This document shows, piece after piece, positions 10,880-19,880 of a DNA stretch of 64,000 nt (positions are counted from its first letter, which is position 1; every line of letters begins with the position of its first letter). Under the pieces are notes generated by a model. That model worked only from the letters and a program-made list of their open reading frames with translations. It was not told the DNA's origin and searched no databases. Source of the stretch: an uncultured Anaerolineales bacterium (GTDB taxonomy: Bacteria; Chloroflexota; Anaerolineae; Anaerolineales; Villigracilaceae). A program made the position numbers and the translations under genes. The stretch spans positions 23,194-87,193 of the forward strand of contig CALGPL010000011.1 in NCBI GenBank assembly GCA_937960595.1. Direction: 5' to 3'.

Positions 10880-10901
10880 GTTGCGGGTAAAATTAGGCAT
10901 C

Positions 10902-12599
10902 ATGTCCACTTCACGCAGTTTCACGGTCGAACACGCTCTCTACGGATTGGCCGCCGCGCTGGGCCTGGGGGTGCGACTGCTCCACCTGGGGCGGCTGCCG
11001 CTCTCCGATTTCGAGGCCGGTTGGGCTTTGCAGGCCCTCGACCTGGCTCAGGGCGCCGCTCCGCAGGCGGGCGCCCACCCGGCCTATGTTCATCTGACGG
11101 CGATCCTGTTCTATCTGCTGCCGGCCTCCAATTTCCTGGCGCGGCTGTGGCCGGCCCTGGCGGGGGCCAGTCTCGCCCTCCTGCCGTTCTTTTGGCGTCA
11201 CCGCCTGGGCCGTTTGGCGGCGCTGCTCCTGGCCTTTGGCCTGGCCCTCGACCCCGGCCTGGCGGCGCTCTCGCGGCTGGCGGGCGGGCCGATGCTGGCC
11301 CTGGCGGCTCTGTTGTGGGGCGGGACGGCCTGGCGGAACGGTCGTCCGGCGCTGGCAGGCGTCGGGGCGGGGCTGGCGCTGCTTTCCGGACCGGCAGCCT
11401 GGTTCGGGCTGTTGACCTTTGCTCTGGCCGCAGGCCTGGCCGAGGCTTTCCTGATCCGGCGGCCGCGCTCAGGCGACGGGGAATCGGCTTCGGCCCGCGT
11501 CGACTGGACCCAGGCGCGGACGGCCGGACTGGCCGGGCTGGCGACAGTCCTCCTGCTCGGCACGCTGGCTTTCCTCTCGCCGGTTGGCTTGAGCGGCCTC
11601 TTCACCGCCTTGCTGGAGTTCTTGCGCGGCTGGCGGAGCGCTCCACAGGTTCTCCTGAGTCATCTGTTGATCGCCCTGCCGGCCTATGCGCCGCTGGCGC
11701 TGCTCCTGGCGCTGACGGCCGCGGTGCGCGCCGCAGTCGAGCGCGACCGGCGGGCTGCCGCGCCTGGGCTGTGGGCGCTGGCGGCCTTTCTGCTGGCAGC
11801 CGTCTATCCTGGCCGGCAGGCGGGCGATCTGATCTGGCTGCTGGTGCCGCTCTGGACGCTGGCGGCCGGGGAATTGAGCCGTCATTTCGATTTCGAAGGA
11901 CGCAGTTTCTGGGGCGTGGCCGGGACGGCGGTGCTGACGTTTGCTTTGCTGGCCTCCACCTGGCTCTACCTGCTGAATGCCGTCAGCCTGCCCGGCGAAC
12001 TCGGCCAGGCGCGCTCTTTGATCTTGGTCGGCCTGCTGCTGGTGCTGGCCCTGACGCTGGTGCTGATCGCCTACGGCTGGTCGCTGGCGCTGGCCCGTCT
12101 CGGGTTGGTCTGGGGTGGGGGGGCGATTCTGCTCCTGCTGACGATCGCGGCCCTGACCGGCGCGATCGGCGTGCGCGAACCGCTGACGGCCGAGTTGTGG
12201 ACTCCCGCGCCGCGCATCGCCCAGGCCGATTTGCTGCTCGAAACGGTGGAGGAACTTTCGGCCTGGAACGCTCGGGATCCGCGCGGCCTGCCGGTGACGG
12301 TAGCCGGGGTCGATTCGCCGGCCCTGCGCTGGCTGCTGCGCGACCGCCCGCTCGAATTCGTCGCGGCCCCGCCCGTGAACGAGACCGTTCCCCTGCTGAT
12401 CACGACCGACACCCAGCCCAGTCTGACGGCCGATTACCGCGGCCAGGATTTCGTCTGGTGGCAGGCGCCCGACTGGGCGAATGCCCAATCAACCGATTGG
12501 ATGCGCTGGTACCTCTTCCGTCAGATCGGCGTCCGGTCGCAGAATATCATCTTGTGGGCGCGCAGCGACCTGCTGTTCGAGTCGCCGGCGGCCCCCTGA
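10902..12599 (+). CDS. Membrane glycosyltransferase-like protein (TIGR03663-like family)
   Basis: Start at ATG 10902 (ORF 10833 is an upstream extension into the previous gene); 'DFEAGWALQALDLAQG...HPAYVHLTAILFYLLPASNFLARLWPALAG'. Confidence 0.65.
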   Translation: MSTSRSFTVEHALYGLAAALGLGVRLLHLGRLPLSDFEAGWALQALDLAQGAAPQAGAHPAYVHLTAILFYLLPASNFLARLWPALAGASLALLPFFWRHRLGRLAALLLAFGLALDPGLAALSRLAGGPMLALAALLWGGTAWRNGRPALAGVGAGLALLSGPAAWFGLLTFALAAGLAEAFLIRRPRSGDGESASARVDWTQARTAGLAGLATVLLLGTLAFLSPVGLSGLFTALLEFLRGWRSAPQVLLSHLLIALPAYAPLALLLALTAAVRAAVERDRRAAAPGLWALAAFLLAAVYPGRQAGDLIWLLVPLWTLAAGELSRHFDFEGRSFWGVAGTAVLTFALLASTWLYLLNAVSLPGELGQARSLILVGLLLVLALTLVLIAYGWSLALARLGLVWGGGAILLLLTIAALTGAIGVREPLTAELWTPAPRIAQADLLLETVEELSAWNARDPRGLPVTVAGVDSPALRWLLRDRPLEFVAAPPVNETVPLLITTDTQPSLTADYRGQDFVWWQAPDWANAQSTDWMRWYLFRQIGVRSQNIILWARSDLLFESPAAP

Positions 12600-12614
12600 A
12601 CAGAAAGGCGAAAG

Positions 12615-13289
12615 ATGCCCATTCCAAACATCATTGCCATTGACGGCCCGGCTGCTTCGGGCAAGTCCACCCTCGGCAAGCGCCTGGCCGACGCGCTCGG
12701 CTATTTGTTCTTCGACACCGGCGTCATGTACCGCGCCGTCACGTGGGCCGCGTTGCAGCGCGGCATTCCCATCGAGGACGAGGCGGGTGTGACGCGCCTG
12801 GCCGAGACGGCCCAAATCGACGTCCGCCCGCCCTCGCGGCAGGACGGGCGGGCCTGCGACGTGCTGGTGGACGGGGTGGATTGCACCTGGGAGACGCGCC
12901 GCCCGGAGGTGGACGCCAACGTCTCGCCCGTCTCCGCTTATGCCGGGGTGCGGCGGGCGCTGGCAGCCCAGCAGCGACGCATCGGCTTGCGCGGCCGGGT
13001 GGTCATGGTCGGGCGCGACATCGGCACGGTCGTCCTGCCGGAGGCCGATCTGAAGATTTATCTGGATGCCTCGCCCGAGGAACGCGCCCGCCGCCGCTAC
13101 CGCGAGATTCTCGGACGCGGCGAGCAGGCCGATTACGAGGACATTCTGGCGGGCGTCCGCCGCCGCGACCAGATCGATTCGACCCGCGCGGTGGCCCCGC
13201 TGCGCCCGGCCGAGGACGCCGTCATCCTCGACTCGGACCGCCTGGACGCCGACGAAGTCTTTGCCCGCGTGGAGGCTCTTTGCCGATGA
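12615..13289 (+). CDS. cmk: Cytidylate kinase
   Basis: 'IIAIDGPAASGKSTLGKRLADALGYLFFDTGVMYRAVTWAAL', 'GRVVMVGRDIGTVVLPEADLKIYLDASPEERARRRY'. Confidence 0.96.
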   Translation: MPIPNIIAIDGPAASGKSTLGKRLADALGYLFFDTGVMYRAVTWAALQRGIPIEDEAGVTRLAETAQIDVRPPSRQDGRACDVLVDGVDCTWETRRPEVDANVSPVSAYAGVRRALAAQQRRIGLRGRVVMVGRDIGTVVLPEADLKIYLDASPEERARRRYREILGRGEQADYEDILAGVRRRDQIDSTRAVAPLRPAEDAVILDSDRLDADEVFARVEALCR

Positions 13290-13978
13290 AAATGGATTAT
13301 CGCGTTGCCTGGTGGCGGCGCTGGATCAGCCGCCCGCTGATTCGAGGGGGGTTGAGGGCGATCTTTCGCCTGTTGGCGCCGGTGACGATCACCGGGCGGG
13401 AAAACGTGCCGCGCCGCCAGGCTTACCTCGTGGCCATCAATCATGTCTCGCTTTTCGATCCGCCCTTTGTTGGCGTTTTCTGGCCGGAACAACTGGAGGC
13501 GATGGGCGCGGTGGACATCTGGTCCAAGCCGGGGCAAAATATCCTGGCCCGGCTGTGGGGCGGAATCAAGGTCCACCGCGGCGAGTATGACCGGGCGATG
13601 TTCGAGAAGGTGCTGGCCGCCCTGCGCGCCGGCTACCCGCTGCTGATTGCGCCGGAGGGAGGGCGGTCGCATGCGCCGGGGATGCGGCGCGCCCGCCCAG
13701 GGGTGGCCTACCTGGCGGAGGAGTCGGGCGTGCCGGTCGTACCGGTCGGCATCGTCGGCACAACCGACGATTTCTGGCACAAAGCCAGCCGCGGTCAGCG
13801 GCCGCGTCTGGAGATGCACATCGGCCAGCCGATCCATCTGCCGCCGGTGGAGGGGCGCGGCGCGGCGCGGCGGGAGGCGCGTCAACGCAATGCCGACCTG
13901 GTCATGCAAAAGATTGCCGAATTGCTTCCGGAGGACTATCGCGGTGTCTATGGAGATTCCCCAAAAACCCGTCAGTGA
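13286..13978 (+). CDS. 1-acyl-sn-glycerol-3-phosphate acyltransferase (PlsC family), copy 1
   Basis: ATGA overlap with cmk; 'NHVSLFDPPF' (HX4D) and 'IAPEGGRSHAPGMRRARPGVAYLA'. Confidence 0.88.
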   Translation: MKMDYRVAWWRRWISRPLIRGGLRAIFRLLAPVTITGRENVPRRQAYLVAINHVSLFDPPFVGVFWPEQLEAMGAVDIWSKPGQNILARLWGGIKVHRGEYDRAMFEKVLAALRAGYPLLIAPEGGRSHAPGMRRARPGVAYLAEESGVPVVPVGIVGTTDDFWHKASRGQRPRLEMHIGQPIHLPPVEGRGAARREARQRNADLVMQKIAELLPEDYRGVYGDSPKTRQ

Positions 13979-14669
13979 AGTTTGGCGGCCCGAACTGGTG
14001 CGTCTGCCGAGGCTCACTCTGGCCCGAAGATTCTTTCGGCTTTTCATGCGCGGCTTTTGCCGCTTGGTGACCGTCCTCTGTACCAGGCCGACGGTGCGCG
14101 GGCTGGAGAATTATCCTCGTCAGGGGCCGGCGCTGATCGCCATGAATCACTTGGGCGATCCCGACGCTTTTCTCATCCTGGGCTACTTGCCCGAAGTGCC
14201 CGAATCGATGGGCAAGATCGAACTGCGCGACATCCCCGTCTTGGGGGCGGTGATGGAGGCGCTGGGCGTCATCTGGGTTCACCGCGGCCGGCCCGACCGA
14301 CGGGCAATCGCCGCCGCGCTGGAGGGTTTCCGCCAGGGACGGCGCATCCTGATCGCCCCCGAGGGCCGCGAGTCGTTGACCGGCGCCCTCGAGCCGGGCA
14401 CCGATGGGGCTGCTTTTCTGGCGCTCAAGGCCGGGGTGCCGGTCGTGCCGCTGGTCGTCACCGGCACGGAAACCTGGCGGATTTTGGGCAATCTCAAACG
14501 GCTGCGCCGCACGCCGGTCTCGCTGACGGTTGGCCGGCCGTTTTCCTTGCCGGCGGGAGGTCGGGAGGCGGTTCGGGAGGGCACCCGTCTGATCATGGAG
14601 GCGCTGGCTCGCCTGCTGCCGCCGGAATATCGCGGCGTTTATCGTTATGTAGAGGAAAACCATGCCTGA
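13950..14669 (+). CDS. PlsC-family acyltransferase, copy 2
   Basis: 'NHLGDPDAFLI', 'IAPEGRESLTGALEPGTDGAAFLA'; overlaps both neighbours; start ATG 13950 or GTG 13944. Confidence 0.85.
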   Translation: MEIPQKPVSEVWRPELVRLPRLTLARRFFRLFMRGFCRLVTVLCTRPTVRGLENYPRQGPALIAMNHLGDPDAFLILGYLPEVPESMGKIELRDIPVLGAVMEALGVIWVHRGRPDRRAIAAALEGFRQGRRILIAPEGRESLTGALEPGTDGAAFLALKAGVPVVPLVVTGTETWRILGNLKRLRRTPVSLTVGRPFSLPAGGREAVREGTRLIMEALARLLPPEYRGVYRYVEENHA

Positions 14670-15372
14670 GTCGCGTCCCTACATTCATGCCGACCATGAA
14701 CGCATCCGGCGTATCCTGCGCTTCTGGATCAAGGTGGCGGCCTCCTTCCTGGTCAAGATGGGGCCGTTCGAGGGGGCCGAGCGGGTGCCGGCCGAGGGCC
14801 CGCTCCTGCTCTACAGCAACCACATCTCGATGATTGATCCCATCCTGATCATTCATGCCGTCAAGCGCAACATCGTCCCGCTGGCAAAAGCAGAAGCCTA
14901 TGACTATCCGTTCATCGGCATTTTTCCGCGCCTGTGGCGTGTCATCACCGTCCAACGCGGCGAGGTGGATCGCCAAGCCCTGCAGGCCTGTCTGGCTGTG
15001 CTGCGGGCGGGCGAGATTCTCTGGATCGCCCCCGAGGGGACCCGCCGCCCGGCGCTCCTGGAGGCCAAGGACGGTATGGCCTACCTGGCTGCCCGAACCG
15101 GAGTCCCGCTGATGCCGGTCGCGGTGGACGGGACGCGCGGCTTCCCGGCCCTGCCGCTCAGCAAGCGCTGGCGGGAGGGGCCGCCGGCCACCCTCAAGTT
15201 CGGGCGCATGTTCCGTTTCAAGCCGCTTGAAGACCCGCGTGACCGCTTGGGGCTGGCAAAGAGGACCCGCGAGGCTATGTACGTCCTCAGCGCGATGCTC
15301 CCGCCCGAACGGCGCGGCGCTTTTTCCGACCTCTCGCAGGCGAGCGAGGAGACGATCGAGTGGCTCGAATGA
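14662..15372 (+). CDS. PlsC-family acyltransferase, copy 3
   Basis: 'YSNHISMIDPILI', 'WIAPEGTRRPALLEAKDGMAYLAARTGVPLMPVAVDG'. Confidence 0.88.
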   Translation: MPESRPYIHADHERIRRILRFWIKVAASFLVKMGPFEGAERVPAEGPLLLYSNHISMIDPILIIHAVKRNIVPLAKAEAYDYPFIGIFPRLWRVITVQRGEVDRQALQACLAVLRAGEILWIAPEGTRRPALLEAKDGMAYLAARTGVPLMPVAVDGTRGFPALPLSKRWREGPPATLKFGRMFRFKPLEDPRDRLGLAKRTREAMYVLSAMLPPERRGAFSDLSQASEETIEWLE

Positions 15373-15378
15373 GAGGAC

Positions 15379-15405
15379 TTGATTTTTTGGGCGTCATGCT
15401 ATAAT
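15379..15405 (+). promoter_or_regulatory. Candidate sigma-70 promoter for the 15558 sensor kinase
   Basis: TTGATT (15379) - 15 nt - TATAAT (15400-15405). Confidence 0.5.
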
Positions 15406-15557
15406 TGATTTTATTCGCAACTTCTTCACTGCCAGGATGCCAAGCAAATTTGAAAGTCATTCTTGGCCGAGTTAGAAACAGGCTTGGCGTCCTCCGTCTC
15501 TTGGCGGTGCTGACGGACGGAGTCCAATGATTGCACGGGGTCACCCGTAGTGTGCTT

Positions 15558-18500
15558 ATGACACCCCTGCTGACGCTTCTGGCGGAACCTGCCTATATCG
15601 TCCCCTTGACCAATCTGCCGGGATGGTTGGCGTGGTTCCTTTTGCTGGGGTTGACGATCCAGGCGGCGGTGCGCGGGCGCTCCTACCAGGTGCGGGGGAA
15701 ATACCGCTGGTGGCTGATGTTGGTTTTCATTGCCATGATCCCGCTGACGGGGCTTTTCGTGGGGGCGCGTTTGCCGGTGGGCGCGGCCCTGCCTCAACCG
15801 GGGATTCCCGAAGCGCCGCACAGTCCGGCTCTGATTGTCTTTGCAGCCCTGCCCTGGATGCTGGCGGGCGGTTTCCTGGGGCCGATCCAGGCGGTCATCG
15901 TCGGTCTGCTGGCCGGGCTGACGCGCAGTCTGTGGGATACACACAACCTGTTCACCGTCCTCGAACCGGCCATTCTGGCCGTGCTTTTCAGCGTGGCGGT
16001 TCGTCAGCGCTATCGCACGCTTTTCTACCGCGCCCTGCGCCAGCCTTTGTTGGTGGCGCTCTTTCTCGTCCCTGTGTATGCCCTGATCTTTGTCATTGGG
16101 GCTTTCTCGTCGGTGGCTGGCGCGCTGGCGGCCCGTCTCGACTATGCTTTCACCAACGTCTGGCCGGCGACTCAGGCAGGCGGCGGGGAGTTGATCCTGG
16201 GAGGCCTGTTTGTGCAGTTCATCGCCCTGGCCGCCGGGCGCGCCTGGAGTCAGAAAGAGGCCATCCACCCCTCGCCGGGCGAACGCAGCCTGGAAGCGCG
16301 TTTCCTGATCGGCGGCGGAGCCTTCATCGTTCTCCTGCTGCTCTCGCTGCTCATCGGCGATTGGATCGTAGCCGGAAACGCCGCCCAGCGCATGCTGCGG
16401 GAACGGTTGTCCAGCACGGCTCAATCGGCAGCCGAAAGTGTGCCTTTCTTCCTCGAGACCGGCCAAAACCTGACCGTTCGATTGGCCAGCGAGCCGCGTT
16501 TGTTGAGCGAATCGGGCGAGGCGCTCAGTCAGGTCTTGGGTGAACAAATCCGCTCGGTCCCCTATTTCGATCAACTGATGGTCCTCGATGGGCAGGGCAA
16601 TGTCATCGGCGGCTATCCGCTGGCCGAAGCCCAGACGCTGGTGCTGATGCCGGAGGAGAGCATCGGCCTGAGCATCGCTTTCCAGGGAGTGGCGATCCAG
16701 ATCTATCCCATCCCGCCTGCCGCAGGGGGAACCGCGGCGCGCATTTCCTTCCTGGCCGCCATCCCCGACGCCAGTGGCCAGGCCCAGCGCGTCTTGCTCG
16801 GCCGCACCGACTTGAACAACAATCCTCTCACCCAGCCGCTGCTCAACAGTTTGCGCGGCATGGAAGCGCTGGACGGCGTTGGGATCTTGCTCGATGAACA
16901 GGGGCGTATTCTCTTCCATCCCAGCCCCGACCTGCTGATGAGCACTTATCCCGACGGGGCGTTGCACGCCGAGGCGGATTTCTACACCGTCCCTGCCCCC
17001 GGCGGGACGCGCAACCTGGTCTATTACCAGCCGGTGCCGGGCCGGGCGTGGGCGGTGGTCCTGATCGTTCCGGCCGAAAAGGCCCAGCAACTTTCGCTGG
17101 ATATTGCCGCGCCGCTTTCGGCGATGATCATCGTCCTGGCGCTGATCACCCTGCTCTCGTTCCGGCTCAGCCTGCGAGCGGTGACTTCTTCCCTGCAGAG
17201 TCTGGCGACTGAGGCGGCCCGCATCGCTCAAGGCCAACTCGATCATCCTTTGCAGGTTGAGGGGGTGGACGAGGTCGGGCAATTGCGGCGGGCTTTCGAG
17301 CAGATGCGCGTCAGCCTGCATGCCCGTCTGGAGGAACTCAATCAGTTGTTGTTGGTCAGCCAGGGGGTGGCCTCCAGCCTCGAGATGGAGGATGCCGTCC
17401 AGCCGGTCCTGGAGGCGGTCCTGGCGACCGGGGCCAGCGCGGTACGGGTGGTGCTGCTACCGGCGCCCTCTCAATTGTCGGACGAGGGTGGCCTGCATTT
17501 TGCCCTCGGGCCCGATAAGGATGTGTATGCTTCCCTGGACGATCAGATTCTGACGCTGGCCCAGCGTCAGGGCCGCTTGGTGTTGAACAACCTGGCCCGG
17601 GCGCGCCTGCCAGAACTGCAAGCCGGGCAGCCTCTGCCGGCGGCGCTGATCGCAGTTTCTCTCTATCATGAAAACCGTTATTATGGCGCGCTGTGGGCAG
17701 CCTACAATCAGCCCCGTCAGTTCTCCGAGGAAGACGTGCGTTTCCTGACCACCCTGGCCGGACAGGCCGCCGTGGCCGCTTCCAACGCCCGCCTGTTCCG
17801 CACCGCCGAAGTCGGGCGCCAGCGCCTGGCGGCGATTCTGGCCTCCACTCCCGACCCCGTGCTGGTCACCGATCAACAGAATCACCTGCTGTTGGCCAAC
17901 CCGGCTGCCAAGCAGGCCCTGGGCGCTACGCTGGGGGCGGCCGAGGGCCAACCGACCGAAAAGGTCATCAGCCAGCAGGAGTTGCGCGACCTGCTCAAAG
18001 TGCTGGAGGACGCCACCAAGCAGTCTGCCGAACTGATCATGCCGGATGGCAAAGTCTATTTTGCCACGGCTTCTTCGGTCATCGCGGATGGCCGGCCGGT
18101 CGGGCGGGTGTGCGTGATGCGCGACGTGACTCATTTCAAGGAATTGGATGCTCTCAAGTCGGATTTTGTCTCCACCGTCAGCCACGACCTGCGCTCCCCG
18201 CTTACGCTGATGCGCGGCTATGCCACCATGCTCGAAATGGTGGGCGATTTGAACGAGCAACAGCGCAGTTATGTCGCCAAGATCATCACGGGCGTGGAGA
18301 GCATGTCCCGCCTGGTGAACAACCTGCTAGACCTGGGTCGTATTGATGCCGGCGTCGGACTGCAGGTTGAGCAAATGCCCATCCTGGAGGTGGTCGAGAA
18401 CGTCGTCGGCACGCTGCAAATGCAGGCCGACCAGAAGGAAATCAGCCTGGGGGTGGAAATCGACCGCGACCTGCCGCAGTTGATTGCCGCCGACCGGGCG

Positions 18501-18851
18501 CTGATTCAGCAGGCGCTCTATAATCTGGTCGAGAATGCTGTCAAGTACACGCCCAACGGCGGCCGGGTCATTTTGCGCCTGCGCAAACGCCAGGAAGGCA
18601 TCCAGTTCGAGGTGCAGGATAACGGCATCGGCATTCCGCCTGCCGATCAACCGCGTCTGTTCGAGAAATTCTTCCGCGGCACCAACCGCGAGGCCCGTCA
18701 GCAGCGCGGCAGCGGACTGGGGCTGGCCATCGTCCGTTCGATCGCCGAGCGCCACGGTGGACGGGTATGGGTGGAGAGTCAGGTCGGGCAAGGCAGCACG
18801 TTCTATCTTTTCATCCCTTTCCGGCCTGCCGGAGAAAAGAAGAAAGATTGA
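15558..18851 (+). CDS. Large sensor histidine kinase (membrane N-terminus, extracytoplasmic sensor, HAMP, GAF, PAS, HisKA, HATPase)
   Basis: 'DFVSTVSHDLRSPLTLMRGYATML' H-box, 'NLVENAVKYTPNGGRV', 'GSGLGLAIVRSIAERHGGRVWVES'; start ATG 15558 (TTG 15531 is alternative). Confidence 0.9.
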   Translation: MTPLLTLLAEPAYIVPLTNLPGWLAWFLLLGLTIQAAVRGRSYQVRGKYRWWLMLVFIAMIPLTGLFVGARLPVGAALPQPGIPEAPHSPALIVFAALPWMLAGGFLGPIQAVIVGLLAGLTRSLWDTHNLFTVLEPAILAVLFSVAVRQRYRTLFYRALRQPLLVALFLVPVYALIFVIGAFSSVAGALAARLDYAFTNVWPATQAGGGELILGGLFVQFIALAAGRAWSQKEAIHPSPGERSLEARFLIGGGAFIVLLLLSLLIGDWIVAGNAAQRMLRERLSSTAQSAAESVPFFLETGQNLTVRLASEPRLLSESGEALSQVLGEQIRSVPYFDQLMVLDGQGNVIGGYPLAEAQTLVLMPEESIGLSIAFQGVAIQIYPIPPAAGGTAARISFLAAIPDASGQAQRVLLGRTDLNNNPLTQPLLNSLRGMEALDGVGILLDEQGRILFHPSPDLLMSTYPDGALHAEADFYTVPAPGGTRNLVYYQPVPGRAWAVVLIVPAEKAQQLSLDIAAPLSAMIIVLALITLLSFRLSLRAVTSSLQSLATEAARIAQGQLDHPLQVEGVDEVGQLRRAFEQMRVSLHARLEELNQLLLVSQGVASSLEMEDAVQPVLEAVLATGASAVRVVLLPAPSQLSDEGGLHFALGPDKDVYASLDDQILTLAQRQGRLVLNNLARARLPELQAGQPLPAALIAVSLYHENRYYGALWAAYNQPRQFSEEDVRFLTTLAGQAAVAASNARLFRTAEVGRQRLAAILASTPDPVLVTDQQNHLLLANPAAKQALGATLGAAEGQPTEKVISQQELRDLLKVLEDATKQSAELIMPDGKVYFATASSVIADGRPVGRVCVMRDVTHFKELDALKSDFVSTVSHDLRSPLTLMRGYATMLEMVGDLNEQQRSYVAKIITGVESMSRLVNNLLDLGRIDAGVGLQVEQMPILEVVENVVGTLQMQADQKEISLGVEIDRDLPQLIAADRALIQQALYNLVENAVKYTPNGGRVILRLRKRQEGIQFEVQDNGIGIPPADQPRLFEKFFRGTNREARQQRGSGLGLAIVRSIAERHGGRVWVESQVGQGSTFYLFIPFRPAGEKKKD

Positions 18852-18858
18852 AACCGGT

Positions 18859-18888
18859 TTGACCATTCTTGCACCTATACGGTATAAT
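18859..18888 (+). promoter_or_regulatory. Sigma-70 promoter of the rpmH operon
   Basis: TTGACC (18859-18864), 18 nt, TATAAT (18883-18888). Confidence 0.75.
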
Positions 18889-18973
18889 AGCGTGCCGGTC
18901 TGAACCTGGTGTGAAAAACTCCCGGCGGGAATGGCCGCCTGGTGTTGAACTTTTTGATTTTTGAGGAAAGTGA

Positions 18974-19147
18974 ATGGCAACCAAACGTACTTATCAACCG
19001 AGAATCAGGCGGCGGGTGCGCGTGCATGGCTTCCGCCAGCGCATGTCTACGGCGGATGGCCGTCAGGTGCTCAAGCGTCGCCGTCAGCGCGGTCGCTATC
19101 GTCTGACCGTCCGCAGCAATCAGCATGTCAAGCGGGTGCGCTGGTAG
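18974..19147 (+). CDS. rpmH: 50S ribosomal protein L34
   Basis: Read directly from DNA (not in supplied ORF track): [57 protein letters not shown]. Confidence 0.95.
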   Translation: MATKRTYQPRIRRRVRVHGFRQRMSTADGRQVLKRRRQRGRYRLTVRSNQHVKRVRW

Positions 19148-19227
19148 GAGGCCCGGGCGCGGCTGCGACAGCGCGTCGCTGCGGCTGACCGCGATGGAAC
19201 TTCCGATCCGTAGACATCGAGGCCCAG

Positions 19228-19578
19228 GTGAAGCGTCGCTTTCGCCTGACCCGGTCACAAGACCTCAAGCGGGTGCGACAGGCAGGCAAATCTTACGCGC
19301 ACCCGCTTGTCGTGTTGTACGTGGTGGCGGCTGAGCGGCCCGGCGTGCGCATCGGCGTGACGGCCGGCCGGGGGATTGGCCATGCCGTGCGGCGCAATCG
19401 CGCCAAGCGTTTGCTGCGGGCGGCTGTCTCTGCCTTGCTCCCCCGCCTCGTTTCTGGCTTCGATTTGTTGTTGATTGCCCGGACGCCTCTGCCGGCCTCG
19501 GATTTCTCGCAGACAAAACAGGCGCTCGAAACCCTCTTCGCCCGCGCCGGCTTGCTTACCCCTTTGGACCATGGCTGA
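19228..19578 (+). CDS. rnpA: Ribonuclease P protein component
   Basis: '[32 protein letters not shown]', '[24 protein letters not shown]'. Confidence 0.95.
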   Translation: MKRRFRLTRSQDLKRVRQAGKSYAHPLVVLYVVAAERPGVRIGVTAGRGIGHAVRRNRAKRLLRAAVSALLPRLVSGFDLLLIARTPLPASDFSQTKQALETLFARAGLLTPLDHG

Positions 19579-19864
19579 TTTTTCGTATCTACCGCGTGAA
19601 TACCCTCACGAGCCGCGCCTGCGCGATCTGCCGCGCTCGCCGCTCTACTGGCCGCGCTGGATCGTTCTGGCGCTCATCCGTCTGTACCAGATGACGGTCT
19701 CGCAGGCGCTGCCTCCCGACACTTGCCGTTTTTATCCATCCTGCTCCCATTACGGCTATCAGGCGATCTACAAGTACGGCGTCCTGAAAGGCGGCCTGAT
19801 GGCGGCCTGGCGCGTTTTGCGCTGCAATCCGTTCAATCCGGGCGGATACGATCCTGTCCCTTAG
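19571..19864 (+). CDS. yidD: Membrane protein insertion efficiency factor YidD
   Basis: ATG 19571; '[63 protein letters not shown]'. Confidence 0.96.
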   Translation: MADFSYLPREYPHEPRLRDLPRSPLYWPRWIVLALIRLYQMTVSQALPPDTCRFYPSCSHYGYQAIYKYGVLKGGLMAAWRVLRCNPFNPGGYDPVP

Positions 19865-19880
19865 GAGAGTGAAACACTCC

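Noticed and set aside
10833-10901. Upstream start for the 10902 gene
   Set aside because: Would overlap the DUF2298 gene; ATG 10902 with a -10 element 8 nt upstream is more consistent.
15426-17321. 631-aa minus-strand ORF (and similar at 6250-7740, 8399-9190, 9458-10924, 11469-12488, 23636-24742, 24755-26215, 38408-39976)
   Set aside because: All lie opposite strongly supported coding genes and have shadow-ORF composition.
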